A stretch of 64,000 nucleotides of DNA from Andrena cerasifolii (lineage: Eukaryota > Arthropoda > Insecta > Hymenoptera > Andrenidae). The stretch is from NCBI RefSeq assembly GCF_050908995.1, contig NC_135122.1, positions 16,904,501 to 16,968,500 of the forward strand, read 5' to 3'. Below are positions 1 through 14,200 of this stretch, one piece after another. Position 1 is the first letter of the stretch; every line of letters starts with the position of its first letter. A program made the position numbers and the translations under genes. The notes beneath the pieces were generated by a model. That model did not search any database. It was not told where the DNA came from and saw only the letters and a list, made by a program, of their open reading frames with translations.

Positions 1-2260
1 ACGGATCTGACACACGCGATTGGTCGCAGCACTTTCGCGATTGGTCGATGCACTTCCCCTGCCGGTTTACTACCAATCACCAGTGCATCCCTGCGCGAAA
101 CTAGTACGCTCTAATGTGGAACGCAGTACGGTCCCCGATATCGAGAATGAACAGTGGTAGGTATTAGACAGTGGATGTAAGTTCCTGCGAAAGAAGCTCG
201 AACTATTTGAAAGTTTCTATCCAACCGAGGCGCACTTCCCCGTTGACTTCTTCTTGTACTACTTATTTGCAGGGACTTTCGGTGCACGTTGCTCGTCTTC
301 GTTCGCGACAAAGAACCCAGGCGTCTCGTAGCTTTTCTCTTGTAACGGAGAGTTTCCCTGCATCGAGAAGAGTCGCGGGAAAATTGTGCTGAGTTAGTCG
401 CCGCTGATAGCGTCTGCGGCCATTAAAACAACAGCACGTTAGAAGTAACTTTAGACGTCGCAAATTGCACGTGCCACAAGTGCCGAAGCACTTTGGAGAG
501 ATCCGCTATCCCGACCCCCCCGTCGCCCCTCGCCACCGTCGCACTACCGTGGTCCCTCTATCTATTTGGCGCCGATATATAACCGATAACTCGATAACCT
601 TCTTATTCCCTTCGACCTCATTCCCAGCGCTCGTCCAACGTTATAACTGGCCTCGTCTTCTCCTTTAAAGCTGACAGCTCGTCGTCGCGTTTGCTGATTA
701 ACGCCGCCACTCGTTTCGAGAATCCTTTCGCTCGTCGCTCGTCGCTCCCTGAAATCGACAGCCTGGTTTATAGGCTGATAGCTAATTAGACTATCGGCGG
801 GCGGCCGAAGAGAGCGTGGAACTGATAAGCAACTTTCGCGCTGTAATTTACGCCCCGCCGCTCGTATCGCTGTCTATTAGAGTGGCTGGATGGAAATAGA
901 GGAAATCGTGTGACGATAAAGTCGCGATAACGACGGGGAATCGTAACTGTTATCGCAAGAAAGGGGAGCGACACGGAGTGCACGGCAATGTGTCGCGGGG
1001 GAGTAAAATTCGCCGGCGTTATAACGCCGTAAGTTTTCGTTAGGGAAAAACGAAGCCCAAGGTAGGAGAGAGCGCACCGGTGTCGGCTGATAAAAATGTT
1101 TGCCAACGGCGACCGAACTTTCCCTTATCGTTGATTAAATTACGGATAAGGAACTTCGCCCGCCCTTTTAATGGATCCGGGGGGGAAAAAAAAACGAGCC
1201 ACGAGACGGAGGGGTTTGGATTGCAGGAAAATCGGCGACTGAGATCGATCCGCGATCCTTCTCCATTCTAAAACGTTCCCTTTCGGCGTTTCGGATTGAA
1301 ACGACGGAGGCGGCCGCTGAGCGAATCGCCGTATAAAATTTCATCTGCCTCGATGAATTTCACGAAGATAAAGCGCCGAACGGCGGTCAAGGTAGAGCTG
1401 TTCACTCTTCCATTTACCTCCCCGTCTCGGCGTGATGCGACGTGAAATATCGTTGAATGGGGAATATAATGCAACGCTAAGCGACGTTTAAAAGCTGCAA
1501 TGGATGTCGGGGAGGGTGACGTACTTGCGGAACGACAAACATTACATTTGCAAACGTCGATGGGGAGTCGCCGTATCGATTTGGACGTCGCTTAAAATTG
1601 GCAAATTTTCGGGCGACGCGAGAGGGAAACAGACGGATCGGCGCCGATGATAACAAATCCGCGCGGACGTTCACCGTCATCGAAAAATCACGACACGCCT
1701 GTGGACGCGCGTCGACACCTGTCGATATCGAGACGTTGCATTAAAATTCACCGGCATGCATCCGGATTAACCGAGGGAATCCTCGCGAGCGTAACTTCCA
1801 GCGGCCTCGGTACGCGCCGCGAAATCACGTCGGCCAGACGCGACCGACTTACCACCAATTTTTTTTCCCCACCTCCATGAATAATTCTTGCACGATTCCG
1901 CGGGCGCCGCTGTGAAATTAAAGGGGACGTGAAATATGTCCTTCAGGTATCCGGAATATCAAAATCGACGGTCCACTGCGACGCGGAGGGAGAGAAATGC
2001 ATCTCCCAAGCAACCAGCGACGATACAGTAGCTCGACATCGAAGTGCGGGAAATATTCGTTACATGTTCACCGCTCGGAACCGGGCGCGAACGTATAACG
2101 TGTAGGAGGTCACGAATTTCAGCTCGAGCTGGATTGCTTATTCAAGTGATACCGTCGAGCATCGTTTGTATGTTTCGCCGAACGCGGGAATAGGCAGTCG
2201 AAGAAGAGGACAGCGAGTATAAAAGGGTGAGAGCCAATGAGGAAGAATAAACGGCAGTTG
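1..2260. other. Non-coding, CpG-rich DNA without a recognisable gene
   Basis: Several 60-106 codon frames on both strands, all Arg/Ser/Pro-rich and overlapping, with no domain or splice context I can support. No repeats of note. Confidence 0.6.
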
Positions 2261-2273
2261 AATATTATAAAAG

Positions 2274-2495
2274 AATTAAAACCGACTTCAAAGAAATACA
2301 AATGCACTAAAAGTGGAAAATATTTTTTCCCTTATTTAATCTACGACTCTCAATTTTTTTTAAGTCGGCGCCAGATTTACACAGTGCAAATGATGAGACG
2401 CCGACTTAAAAAATATGAGAGTCTAGATTAAATAAGGGAAAAAATTATTTTTCACTTTTTAGTGCATTTTTATTTGTGTGAAGTCGGTTTTAATT
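2274..2495. repeat. Large hairpin (fold-back element), arms about 97 bp
   Basis: The left arm 2274-2370 (AATTAAAACCGACTTCAAAG to TTAAGTCGGCG) is answered by a near-perfect inverted arm 2399-2495, with a 28-base loop. It sits in an AT-rich island. The sub-terminal GACTTC/GAAGTC and GTCGGCG/CGCCGAC pairs are intact. Best read as a fold-back MITE; no target duplication identified. Confidence 0.9.
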
Positions 2496-2499
2496 TTTT

Positions 2500-5400
2500 T
2501 ATTTTTATCTTTTTAGTTTTACTGGCAAAATATTTGGCTAATATTGATGCAGTGTAAGATGGGAGCACCGGGAGAAAAAAGATTATCAAAATCTGTCTAG
2601 AGTTATGCGGGGAAAAACCTAAAAAAAATACATACGGATCGAAACTATAACTTCCTCCTTTTTGAAGTTAGTTAAAACTGTCTCAATATGATCCAAATCA
2701 CATCGCGTTTTCTTTTATTTTCATCAGAAAAACCTCATTAATAGTTAAAAATATTTTCATAAGAATAAAACCAAGAATTTAAACATTTAATTTGTCATTA
2801 AGGCTGTGGTCTTTTTTGGGCAATGTCTGTTTTGACTCGTGTTGACTTTCACGCTGGACTGGTTCTGAGAAAAATCCCACAGGTGGTGGGGCGAGGCGAC
2901 GATCATATAACGAATATTTCCGACGAACACATAACGAATATTTACCGCGCAACGATCGTACGAACGCCAAAATCCCCGTCAACCTACTTATACAACAGCA
3001 GATAAATATGAAATATTAATAATCTCGGGGCGGAAGGTGTCTACTTAGAAAAGACTTTAACGAGGAATGCTATAAATGGAGCTTGAATATTAACACTTCT
3101 GGTTAACAGCGTCGCCAGAAGAAGACGAGCGAGGTAATCGATATAGAATAGCGATACGTATCCGAACTTTGTCGTTCGATTGGAGAGTCAGTCTTGCCTG
3201 GTATTGACGTCTGCCATGGCTGGGCATTAAAATTCACCAAGACGCCTTCCGATTTAGCGAGAAGCTTCCGGTCGTCGTTGCCTCTCTATCTCAGCTTCGC
3301 GCATCGAGTTTACGTCGCCATAGCTGTCGTCGTCGCCGTCGTCGTCAAGCTTATTACTTTGCATTCTGGGCCGAGCCGTCGGACATGCGGCACGAAAAAT
3401 ACATAATTCTTTCGGAAGCAAAGTGCCAATAATACTTATATATCGTGTCCGACGATATATCAAAGCTCAGGCCAGCCATGGACACGCGCCACGGGCCATT
3501 TTATTTCGCCATATAACGCTCGACTCCTCGTCGTTCTTACCGCCTGACATATTGGCAGCGATAGCGAGTAATCCGTAACGCTGCCCTCCATTCGCGATAA
3601 CAGCCCAGTCAGAGTCCTCTTCGCTACTCCATTTTCCTCCGCGCTGCACTCCTTCCTCCATATTCTTCCATCCTCCCCATTCACTTTCATCCCCCTCTGG
3701 TTTCAACCCCTCGCTCCCCTGCCTCGTTCTATTTCGCCTATTTGTCCTCCTCCTTTGTTTCCTCCTCCCGTGTGCTCCCCTTTCCAGCAGTCTACCTCAA
3801 ACCACCACCGAGCGACCAATATATTTCGAAACGCGAGGCTCGGAGCGAGATGCGGCCAGTGGAACGTGATGCAGATCGACGATAAATCAGACGGCGATGT
3901 AAATAAAAATCTTACTACGTGGGTGGAACCTTTGTGCGAAAGGGTGGCGTCGTTTCCGCACGGGATGCAATTTGGTATTTTTCATCGGCTGGATAACCGA
4001 TACCAGGGCCGATTTGTAATTTCGCCCGCGCGACCAAGAAGCTGACAAGCCGAGAGAGACCGCCAAGCAGCCGCCAAGTCTCCAGATGAATCTGTTCGAC
4101 GTTATTTGCCCGATATATCTCCCCCCAGCCGATCCGCGAGTCCTCGGATTATTTATAACTCCATTTTCCCCCATTCCAGTCGCCGAGCGGATAAATATCC
4201 GCGTTCGACATCGCTCGACAGCTAATTCGTCCTCGAAGCGGGTTGCGCGAGAAATTTCCCAGAATCTTGTCATCCAGGATTCTGGTGACAGAAAAAAGAA
4301 CTCATTTTATACGGGGGCGAGTTATACAGACCCCGTTGAATGGTGGGTTTCTTCAAGTTCATTTCTCGATTCGACAGTCGCAGACGTTTGGAGAACGAGG
4401 CGCGACAAATTCCCCGATTTATCGGCGCAAATGAGACACGCGAGGCGCAAATCTGGGTAGCAAAAACACGCGTCTCGACGCGGAAATCGAGCACGTCGCG
4501 TTTTCCCTTCGCTCAGCCAGACGAAACCGAGAACGCACACTCGCGCGTTCCGCCGCGGCGCCGCGTATAAACAGAAATGCGAGGGACTCGCTGTCAGGCT
4601 GACAGGTAATTCACGGTGCAGAAGGCTGGGGCTTCTCCCTGTAACTTTGATTTCGTGACCCTTCGGCGAGACTGCCGCGAATTCGAGAGGGAAGTTTCCT
4701 GAGTGGCGGGCCCGTGACGACTCGCGCCAATCATTCCCCCTTTGTTATTTCTATATTTCCCATTTTAATTCGAACGCCACGTAGCCGAGAGTTCGACAGA
4801 GTTCTAAAAACTCCACAGACAGCCTCCTTAGGGATCGTTCACCCCTTGCAGGACCCACAGACAAGACTTCATTGACGAGGTATCAGAATCTGGAGCAGCT
4901 CTTGTGTGTTGCAGAGGACTCGGAAGGCTGTCCTTTGGCTGAAAGTAAGCGAGAGCCACTCGAATGCTACTGAAAATATCGAGAGTGATATGCAACGTAA
5001 CCATCGGCGAATGCCGTCTACGTAGGTAGAGATGTTTTGCAGCGAACGGAGCGAGAGGGAAGTTTATTGGGGAGTGCTATTTTCTACGCGACAGAATTTA
5101 GGAGTGGCGTGGATGCTGGAAGGAAACACACTCGGTCGATACGTCGAGCGAGGGTGTATTTATAGGAAAACCAATGAGATCTTGCCGTAGCTTCGGCGAG
5201 CTTAGATCAGAGATAGCGTAAAGGGAACACCCGTGGGACTTTAGACGAAAAGTTCCGCACGGAACTCCGCTCTCGCTTATACCGAGTTTTCCCCTTGCAA
5301 GTTTTAGCTGGAACGCTCCGCGTATGCCGTCGTTGCGCGAAGTATTTCGAAAATGTGCTCCCTTAAATGTTAATCTAAATTCTGAAGGCCGCGCGAAACT

Positions 5401-6150
5401 TCGACCGACGATGAAACCCTCTAGAAAGGGGGAGAGGAAAAAAGAGGAGCCGGAGAACGTTGGTACGAATATGAGGGAGGGCGAGGGGCGTCGTCCTCGT
5501 TGCGAGCGATTTTTACCGCGCGAGCAGAGGACAGCCGAATACTTTCGACGGGAGGGGTATCGAAGCGCGGTGTTATTCGCGGCTAGCGCGACGCGAGCAC
5601 CGCGAAATTCCAAAGCAGCCGTGCACGATCACGCGGAATTTTAAGCGGGGCAGTGGCTCCGACGAGATTCCATTTTGACACCTAATTACCGCGATAATAA
5701 GCTTTGAAAATTAGGGATATCGGCTGGGCGGTCACGCGGCCCACCGTGCATCATTAATACCGGCGGATTTACGGGTAAGCCGATGACGAGCCGCAATTTA
5801 CAGAAGCGCGGCTCGCGAGGCTGGAAAATCATGATTCCCCGCGTGACGGATCGCCACCGAAAAGCCGCTACCTGTTACCGAGTTGCGTAGACCGCATCGA
5901 AAGTGTCTCGTTTAAATACCGAACGCTTCCTTGCCGCGACACGTGTCGCGACGCGCGACGCGCGTCAACTTTCGCACGCGAGCCGTGACGCACCGCTCGT
6001 CCCATACCGAATTTCGTTCTGCGCATGGTGGAGCCGCGACGTATCTGGGACAGTGGCGAGAGCGCGCCCCTTGCCATCTTTTTATCCCCGAATGGAGCCG
6101 CCGCGGTGGTTGGGATGCATAAGGTAACGAGGCAAATGCATTTCTGTTGC
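2500..6150. other. Non-coding DNA; AT-rich island then CpG-rich sequence
   Basis: 2500-2780 is AT-rich and may be the edge of the element around the hairpin. 3600-3790 is pyrimidine-rich. A 171-codon minus frame (5098-5613) and others lack protein-like signatures. Two short acceptor/donor-bounded pieces near 4843-4950 are possible micro-exons only. Confidence 0.55.
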
Positions 6151-6152
6151 AG

Positions 6153-6262
6153 GAAGCGCGTACATCATCAGATGGAGCGCCCCGCAGCTGATGGTGGTGG
6201 CGGTGCAGTACATCCTCACGGGGCCCTATATGCCCCCGTACGTGCCCCAGACGGCGAATTAG
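6153..6262 (+). CDS. Candidate terminal exon of an unidentified membrane protein
   Basis: A good acceptor (TTTCTGTTGCAG) at 6141-6152 is followed by an open frame, phase 2, reading SAYIIRWSAPQLMVV, then AVQYILTGPYMPPYVPQTAN and TAG at 6260-6262. The segment is strongly hydrophobic and then Pro/Tyr-rich, unlike the Arg/Ser-rich chance frames around it, which suggests a last transmembrane helix or a lipid-anchor tail. I do not recognise the family, found no matching upstream exon and see no clear 3'UTR or poly(A) signal directly after it. It may be an alternative last exon, or chance in GC-rich DNA. Confidence 0.3.
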
Positions 6263-7498
6263 GACGCCAGCCACGAGAAAGCTGGCCCGTGTTCGCCCAG
6301 GACATTCCATCGTGGCCTGCGCACCGTTGCATTCCGCCGTTCTCCCCGCGGAGCCGCGTCCTAACGTGCGAGCCACCGACGAACTGCATTATTCCTGCGT
6401 CCGACGCGACGCGATACCTTAGCAACGCGATCGGGTAACGCGGCATTTACGTGCCCGCGATATTGTTCTATAGAAGCATTCGGTTCCCTCGAAGACGCGA
6501 ATTGCCGGGGTTTATTGATTTCTTGCGGGTGGAAAATTTAATTTCGATGGTTTCGCGCGATGATTCCGAGTCGTCTGTTTAATAGATTCTGGGAGGACCG
6601 TGCCCCCGCTCGGTATGAAAATTTCATTGACATTTCGCGGGACGCATTAGCGGACATAGACGGAATTATTTGTCGACGGCGGAGTGGATACCTTTAATTG
6701 GATTGTTAATCGCAATAGAACATTAATAAGGGTAATTGAATTACGCATCGGCGACTGTTGGATCACGGGGCTTAATTAGCATCAGATATTTATTGTGAGG
6801 CGAATTATCTTGGTGAATTATTTCAGGGAAGTAATGATGTATGAACGCTGGGGGTGTGCGCACCGCCCCTGCCGCCCCTCTTCTTCCAGGGGCAGTATCG
6901 CCGCGTGACGTTCGACCGCGATCGTGCGAATAATCGGACCGATTACGGGCGAATTAATGGCGCTGGCCGATGCTGGAATCTTAATTTTCGCGCCAAGGGA
7001 TGTTGCGGGTGCAGAGGGTACTCGGTCGCGTGCAACTTCGAGCTCGACGTTAATTGCGAGTATCAGGCAACGCCGTGTTGCGATACGACTTCGAATGCAA
7101 CGGAATTATCAATCAACGGGGGTAGCATGCTATTTTGGTACGTTAAGCGCTTGAGATTATGTGTATTCACCATTCCCGGGGCTTCGATTAGCGTCGACTG
7201 GATTCGTCTGGCATCCAGCGGCAACACTTCCCTCTCCCGCGATCTCTGAATTGCAAGTGAAAAGAGGATTAGTCGGATCGATGGTGCATAGTTTCTTCGA
7301 ACTTTAAAATTATGTTGCAGAGCAGAATCAATGACGAAAGCGATAGATACTCTTAGGGGTTGGAATCGAAGGGAAGAGGCATAGCACGCAAAGTACATTC
7401 AAGGGTGTATTTTAATTGATAGAGCATATTTTCAATAGAATTTCTTTTTCTCGGGCCAGACGCCCACCGAGCTCTGAACGCACACCAGTAACTGATAA

Positions 7499-7723
7499 AT
7501 CCCCATAAAAAAACTTCGCATGAAAAACTTCATATGAACACAGTATTTTAGCTGTGTATCTTAAGCGCAGTTGGAAAGCACCTTTATGTACTTGCAGCTC
7601 ATTTTCATTTCACATCTTTTTTTTATATTCTAATTATTATTATCTTCTATTATTTTGTGATTTATTTGATTTCATGTACTTGGCGTAATTTTTTTTACTT
7701 TTTTCAAGTTTTTTTATGGGGAT
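7499..7723. mobile_element. Small MITE with 18-bp perfect terminal inverted repeats
   Basis: ATCCCCATAAAAAAACTT at 7499-7516 is repeated inverted at 7706-7723. The 225-bp element is AT-rich, has no coding frame, and stands out from its surroundings. No clear target duplication, so the superfamily is open. Confidence 0.65.
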
Positions 7724-10222
7724 CACGTTTATATTAAAAACACGTTTATAACTTGGTTATAACTTGATGGTAAGCTATCAGAATTTGGAGTGGATCCATG
7801 AGACGACATTATGATATCTCTGTTATGCGGTGACCGATTTTATTGAAATTGGTCTTATTCGAAAGCTTATACGCGGTTTACATGAGAAAAATGCCTTTAA
7901 ATTTAGGAAATATTGCAGGCGTGATGAGATATTAATGAAATAAGTTTCAGGTTAGGTTGGAATAGCCCGGCGACGAGTAAATGATAGCGGTAGCGAATGT
8001 CGACATACACAGGGTGTCTTTTCTGTACTTTCATTCCTGTACTTGGCGTCGAGACGCTACCGCGTCTCTAGATCCCTTCAAATGGAGAAACATATCGAGA
8101 TGATGTTTGAAGGAGAGACGTCTCAAGGTGCGTGGAGCGCGTAGGAAAGTCGCTGTGAATGGAAACTGGAGGCAATGACTTTCCGAGCAACCAGGAAGTA
8201 GCATTCAAGTAGACAGCCCTCGAGGGTGGGAAGGGGAGTTGGGGGTTGGGGGAATTTGATTAATGCTTCGGCACGTGAAAAATGGTGCTCGCACGCTCGC
8301 ATCCTCGCGGAATCATGAGGGTGCCAGGAGCGTAGCGACACGGGGATATCCATGATATTTTTAAACTACGAAGGCCGGGAGGGTGGACGAGAAATCCAAT
8401 TATTGAAACGGGGGGAATTTCATTCTCGTTTCTCAAAATTTTATCCTCGCCACGCTATTTCGTCACTCCATTCGCTAGATCCTTATTTTCTTTGTTAGTC
8501 GCCCGATGGGAACTGTTGAATTCGAGTTAGCATTAGCACCAAGCAATTCCCACCCTATTCCACTGTGCGGTGGTGAGACTTTTGAAAATTTTAATTGAAA
8601 CCCTGGTCCCGAACGTGCTCCCAGCTAGCTTGCACCGTTGCCAAGGGAAGTTCCCCACTTTCCTCCCTGTGATTCGTGAGACTAAGGTGGGCTCGTTAAA
8701 AATTCACACGGGACACGTGAAATCGAGACGGCGTTTCGGGTTCGACCCGCGACGAAGGGCGTGATCGCGGTGCAACGCTCCGCGAAGGGTGCGTGCAGAA
8801 GCCGGCGCGCGTTCAAAGCCTGGAATTACTATGATTTCCAAGCGTGAACGTATTAATCACCCTGCTCCCTGTAATTACTAGACTTTCCATTACCGATCGC
8901 GTGTAATCGGTACGCGACGCGTAATTACGTTTCCACGATATCGGGCTACGCGTCGCGGCGGGAAACGAAGAGGGGTCCGGCTAAATTAAAACGCGCCGCC
9001 GTACGAATTAATTACCAAAAGAAGGCAAAATGACATGAAACGACAAGGGCCCTCCCCAATACGTCCACTCTCTATTGTTTATCGAAACGCGTCGGGGATT
9101 CGATCGTCAATGATGGCCGCGAATTAAAATTCGAATTAACGATTTCCAAGCGACTCGAGCCCACCCCCCCCCACCGAGCGCAAATATTAATAAACGACGA
9201 AGCGTTTCAGCTGTGATTCAATTTCACGGCAACCATGGTGATTAAACGACATTCGACGATCGAAATTGCAGCGATTCTGTCGGGAAAATGGCGAGGCTCT
9301 GTCATCGAGGCCACGTGCCAGCCCCATTGGTATTCCGAGCCTCTGTCTGGCGAATTCGTACGGCGCCATTAGAAACGAAAGCTCCGCGCCCGAAATGGAG
9401 CCTCGAAGCTTTCACCCTCCGCGAAATAGATAAGGGAGAATTGGCCACTTCGCTCGTGGAAATAATCGCGACGGATGACGGAAAGGGCGACTGTAATGTC
9501 GGAGGAAGCGGCGCGGCGCTGGCCGGCGCGTAATTCACGCGGCGAATCGGCAGAAACCATTTCTGTGTCCGGACGGGGATGAGTTTACGCTGGTCGATCA
9601 CGCGAGCGGCTTAGGGAAGCCAGTATGAAAAGTTTCGATCGCGCGAAAAGGGCTTCGATAAAGTATCATTCGGCCGGGAAGTCTCGCGGCCGGAAAGTTG
9701 GCTCGCCCCGAGATTGAAAAGTTCCTCTTTATCGGCGAAACCGGCGGTGGCTGTATCTTCCTCGGCCGCTGGACCCTTCGGCGAAAGATTCCGCGGGTAC
9801 GGCATAAAAAAAAAAGGATATGATTTCCGCTCGACGCGCGCCGGAGCGGAAGATAAGAAACGCCAGGGATCGCGGGGAGGATTCTTGAAGGGGTCGCGGC
9901 GCGACAGCTCGAGCAACTTTGTATTTCGGAATTAGCATTTAAATGAAAGCCGCGAATTAGACCGTCAGTTTTGGATTTATCTTTCGGGCGGAACGTCGCT
10001 GGGCGGAATTTCCGCTTTGGCGCAGCCCGGCGATAAACTGATTCGGATTCGGGGCACGGGATGGACCGAACGGCTACATTATAATTCGTCGTACGGTCTG
10101 TCTGGCATAATTGCTGTGGCTTCCGGCAGTTTAATCAAGAAACGCCCTCTATTTACATGCTTATTACAAAATATACAGTGATGAAGAGAAAGCAGATTGC
10201 GATCCAGTCGTTTCTGCTGCAA
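7724..10222. other. Non-coding DNA with scattered TAATTA sites
   Basis: No gene recognised. TAATTA cores near 8872, 8921 and 9005 form a looser cluster than that at 41 kb. 9288-9940 has overlapping long frames on both strands, typical of GC-rich chance frames. Confidence 0.5.
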
Positions 10223-10430
10223 TTAAGGGGAGGTTCCGGTCTAGAGCCCCCAAAATAGGTGATCTTTAGGAATTAATTAAAGGAAAACTACTGTATATAA
10301 TTTAATGGGACTTTTTGCATTGTATTAAGGATGTTTTAAGCTACAGAAATATATTTTTTGTTTTATAATTATACATTACAGACGGCACTGAGGAGTCGTT
10401 AAAGTCAAGGCGTTAAAAAATTGATCAAAA
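10223..10430 (+). mobile_element. Dispersed repeat with TTAA end, copy A
   Basis: Begins TTAAGGGGAGGTTCCGG and matches, inverted, the stretch 55262-55461 over about 200 bases, including the segments GAGTCGTTAAAGTCAAGG and TAGAGCCCCCAAAATAGGTG. Only one end is clear. The TTAA at the outer edge suggests a TTAA-targeting (piggyBac-type) element, inferred. Confidence 0.75.
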
Positions 10431-10650
10431 TTCGACTGAAATTCGAAATTCGAAAACTTTAAGTGTGTATTTCATTATGAAACCATCACTGAAAAGTGGC
10501 AGATTTTTCGACCGAGAGAGTAGAATGTCCTTAAACCGATTACCTACCTATTCTTTAGCAACCTACTGAAAAGTACTATAACAAAGATTCGGTTTCGTCA
10601 TAATAAAATAAAAACGAAAGTCATTCAAATATGCAGATAAAAAAATGGGT

Positions 10651-11249
10651 TCCTAATATGAGACCCCAGTTTGTTTTTTCCTGAAACTTACTATTTCTTT
10701 CTTTTTTTATAAATTCCATCACGCCCATCCTAACACTTGATGCGTACACTTAATCCATTGTTCACCTAGCACATCTGAAGAATAAAGACCTGTGCAAAAC
10801 AAGCATTCTGTATCATAATTTTCTTTCTTAATCACTTTCATCATTCAGAACAATTGCTTCTTCACTCTCATCAGTTGAACTTTCACGGGTCTCATATTCG
10901 GAAACAATAACAAGATAACTATTAAGTAGCTTCGAAGTTAAGTCTTCATCAGTTAATGATATACAACTACTTAGTAAGCCGTAAACTCCATTGCAAGCAC
11001 TATAATACAACAGTATTTGTGAAAATCATTACACGCTTACCACTGTAGAGGTATTTATAATTAAATCGAACCACTTGAAAAACTTTCTGCAACGTATTTC
11101 AGAAATATGTGCTTGCTCAAGACGCTCAATTGATTACAATACCACTGTGCGGAGAAAACAACAAATCCTCGGTTAGTTAGTAAAGAAATATCATCGCTAT
11201 GACTTTCAAGAGTTCTGTACCAGAGATAAGCTGGGGTCTCATATTAGGA
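10651..11249. mobile_element. MITE-like element with 19-bp inverted ends TCCTAATATGAGACCCCAG
   Basis: The 19-base end at 10651-10669 is repeated exactly inverted at 11231-11249. The 599-bp interior is AT-rich. A 60-codon minus-strand frame (10828-11010) is acidic and Ser-rich, ends in ESEEAIVLNDESD-like sequence, and is not recognised; it may be a remnant of the N-terminus of a transposase. It lies close to the TTAA-ended repeat at 10.2 kb. Confidence 0.65.
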
Positions 11250-14200
11250 GAGGTCGCCACATTCGGCCACTCTACCCTAAGCTACAGTAAAATTCAAAAA
11301 TTGGATGGAAGAATCCTAACTCCACTTTCACCAAAACATTCTCTGAAAAACTGAAGATTGCTCCGACTACTTTGAGCCAAAGACCAATACCCTCGATCTT
11401 CTTAGACCAATCCAGAAGACAGTTTCGCGACAGCCATTCCGAACGGAGGGAACAGGTCGATCTACTCGTCAGCTCGCGTTTGAACCCAGAGGGGCCCGGG
11501 GACTACGAATTAGGCCAGCAGTTTTCGATATTTATCAGGACGCAGTGGAAATTCCTGTGCGTCGCGATCCGCATTCAGATTCGTGCCACGAAACGGCGCG
11601 ACGCGCGCCTGCCGAAATATCTCACGCCAATATAATTGCACGCGTTTCAGAGGTATCATTCCGTAATCTATGTAGTCCTGGTCGGACGGGGGATTATGTT
11701 AAGCGATGCGTGAGCGGCCACAGTCCACGGCAAGCCAGGCGTAACAGAGATACTGCTCGGTGACGTCGTTACACGCCACGGCTGTATTTCCCCCCCGTGG
11801 GGTGCACCCGCGCCGATAGAATACACGCTTCCCTGTTTAGATGCGTGAGCGGATAGGGAACGATACACGTCTGCCCTCCGACCACCGCGGGCCGCACGCG
11901 TTATTTTATTCCCAACGATATTCCACCCGCGCAACGCTCGAAATTAATACGTCACTCGGTCGCTGCATACAATCGCTCTGGGATCATATCCTCTGGACTC
12001 GGGATAGGAGATGGAGGAATTGAAAAACTGGAGACCAGATCTCCCTTACTCCTCGTTCCCACTCAGATTCCCGATGGTTAGTCACCTGAGATTTCGCCTC
12101 GGAATACCGGGGACAAGCTAATGTCGATTGGGAGTTTCAACTAAAGTTAATGCGAAGCTAACTTCAACGCGCCCCCTCGTGCTCGCGTTACATCTTCCTC
12201 GCGACGTTAATTTCCCCGAGCCGTGATTAATTTCCAATCACCGAGCGCTGCGTTAAGTTTCGCGCTGTTCGTCGCGGCGCAGAAAAAGGCTTACCAGAGT
12301 GATCTGTCGCGTCCGATACTGATTTAATACCGTCCACGCGAACCCCAGACACGCGTCCTGTAATCCCGACGTAAAATAAGCGGAATCGCGTACGTCACGC
12401 GACACCCGCGCCTGCAAATCCAAGAGCGACACGCGCGTTGACGGTGACACGCGTCGCGATTAATAAGCGTGGAACTGCAACAGCCAGAACAACAACGAGA
12501 CTAATGGCCGCTCGTGAGCTCTGGCCCTTCGCCGGCGCCGGGTTACATCGAGAAAGGCAAGATTGAAATTCCCGGATTCGCTTGTAAAAATTTCACCGTC
12601 CCGTTTAATTTCCCCTCTTTATTACATTCCTCCCTCCCCTCGAGAGGGAATGAAAAGCGGCGCCCGTAGCCGTCCGGTTTGTTTTTAAATTTTGTTCGTA
12701 AATTGTATTCCGCAGAGCCCCGTGTCCCTCCGCCCAATAGCAAATTTCAAACGGATTTTAGACAAACTTTTGTCTTCCGCTGCAGCGCAATATGGTTGAA
12801 TTCGTTCGTCCCCCCCTCCCCCGCGTTTCGTGCAATTTGCAATTTCATTTCGAAGGTACATCAATTTGTAGCTGCGCGTTGATTTTTCTGTCGTCAAAGT
12901 CGAGCTTCACCGGCATTTATCCGCGCCAGGCCGATCGCGCGTATTCGAACGCGGCAAGTAGTATAGGTCGGCGCGTGGTCAGCCATAAAACAGTGGACGC
13001 GCCCTAGGCAGCAGCGACTCGCAATTACATCGCGTTTTATAAATTTGCAGCGACGGTGCGATGTGTGTATATATTTCCCGCCACACAGACCTAATCGCGT
13101 CCCTGGTTTGGCGCAGATTTTTCGTCCGTTTCTATGGGAATGAGATATATATTTAATACCCCAGCGCTTTGCACGTGCACCCTTCTTCTGTTTAAAGTGG
13201 GGGAGCTGACTGCAACTTTTCCCACGCGTGACGCCACCACCGCATGTGCCACTTGTCATCGGTGCTTTAGGTGTATTTAAATTATCTTATTTTACTTATT
13301 AATTTCTATTCCTTTAATAAGCGCACGTATCTACGATTATTATTGCTATTATTATTAGCTATTATTAATTATGTAGATATGAAATTTAAATCGCATCTTT
13401 TAGATTATAGATACGTCGAATCTGGTAAAAGAGAAAAAAGATATTAGAAGTCGACTTTGTCATTCTGAAAGATTTTATAATATTTTATAAGCTTCTCCTT
13501 TCGTTGTCGTTTTAATTTTCAACTCCACAGTCGACAAAGGTACACGCGCTAGTGGCGCCTTCTCCGTCGAGCTTTGCGTCAGCTTCACCGTCCTTTCGAT
13601 TCTTCTCGATCTACTTACAGAGACTGTACTGTACTGCTCATTCCGAACTGTCCTGATCTTCGACGATAAAATAACTGCGCGCTTCGTAACTTTCCCACGA
13701 AACGAATTCGGAATTAGCGATATAAAGGAGGGAATAGCCCCCGGCGTTCCCTCGGAATCGTAAAAAGATATCTCTAGACTGCCGGGAAGACGAAGTTTCC
13801 GCGGAGATCGAGAGACGGGGGGAGACAAAAGTGAAAATTCGAGACGCACGAAAAACCGCCGACAGGCCAGCAACGATCGACGATTCGCGTTCCCCCCTCG
13901 GGATTTATTTCCCTCCTCTTGGAAATAGTCGAAACTTCAAACTATTTACTGTTACTGTCGGCGGTGCCGTCGAGATTTCGCCGCGGCGTTCTCAAAAGCT
14001 GAAGAAACTTTTACGAGGGCGGATAGTAAAGTCCTCCCCAGTCAAAAATGACGACGTAAAAACCGAAGGGGGGGGCAACTCCGCGGAATAGAGGAGAAAC
14101 TAGCCCGCCGTTTCTTGCGACGAGATCCTTTAATCGTCCAAATATTCGCAAACACCGCGTTCGCGGGATTACCATGCCCCGGAGCGCGGGGAACAAAAGG

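Noticed and set aside
4843..4950. Two possible micro-exons bounded by CAG and GT (about 4902-4944 reads DSEGCPLAE before GTAAGC)
   Set aside because: Too short to judge; acceptor tracts are weak and no neighbouring exons were found.
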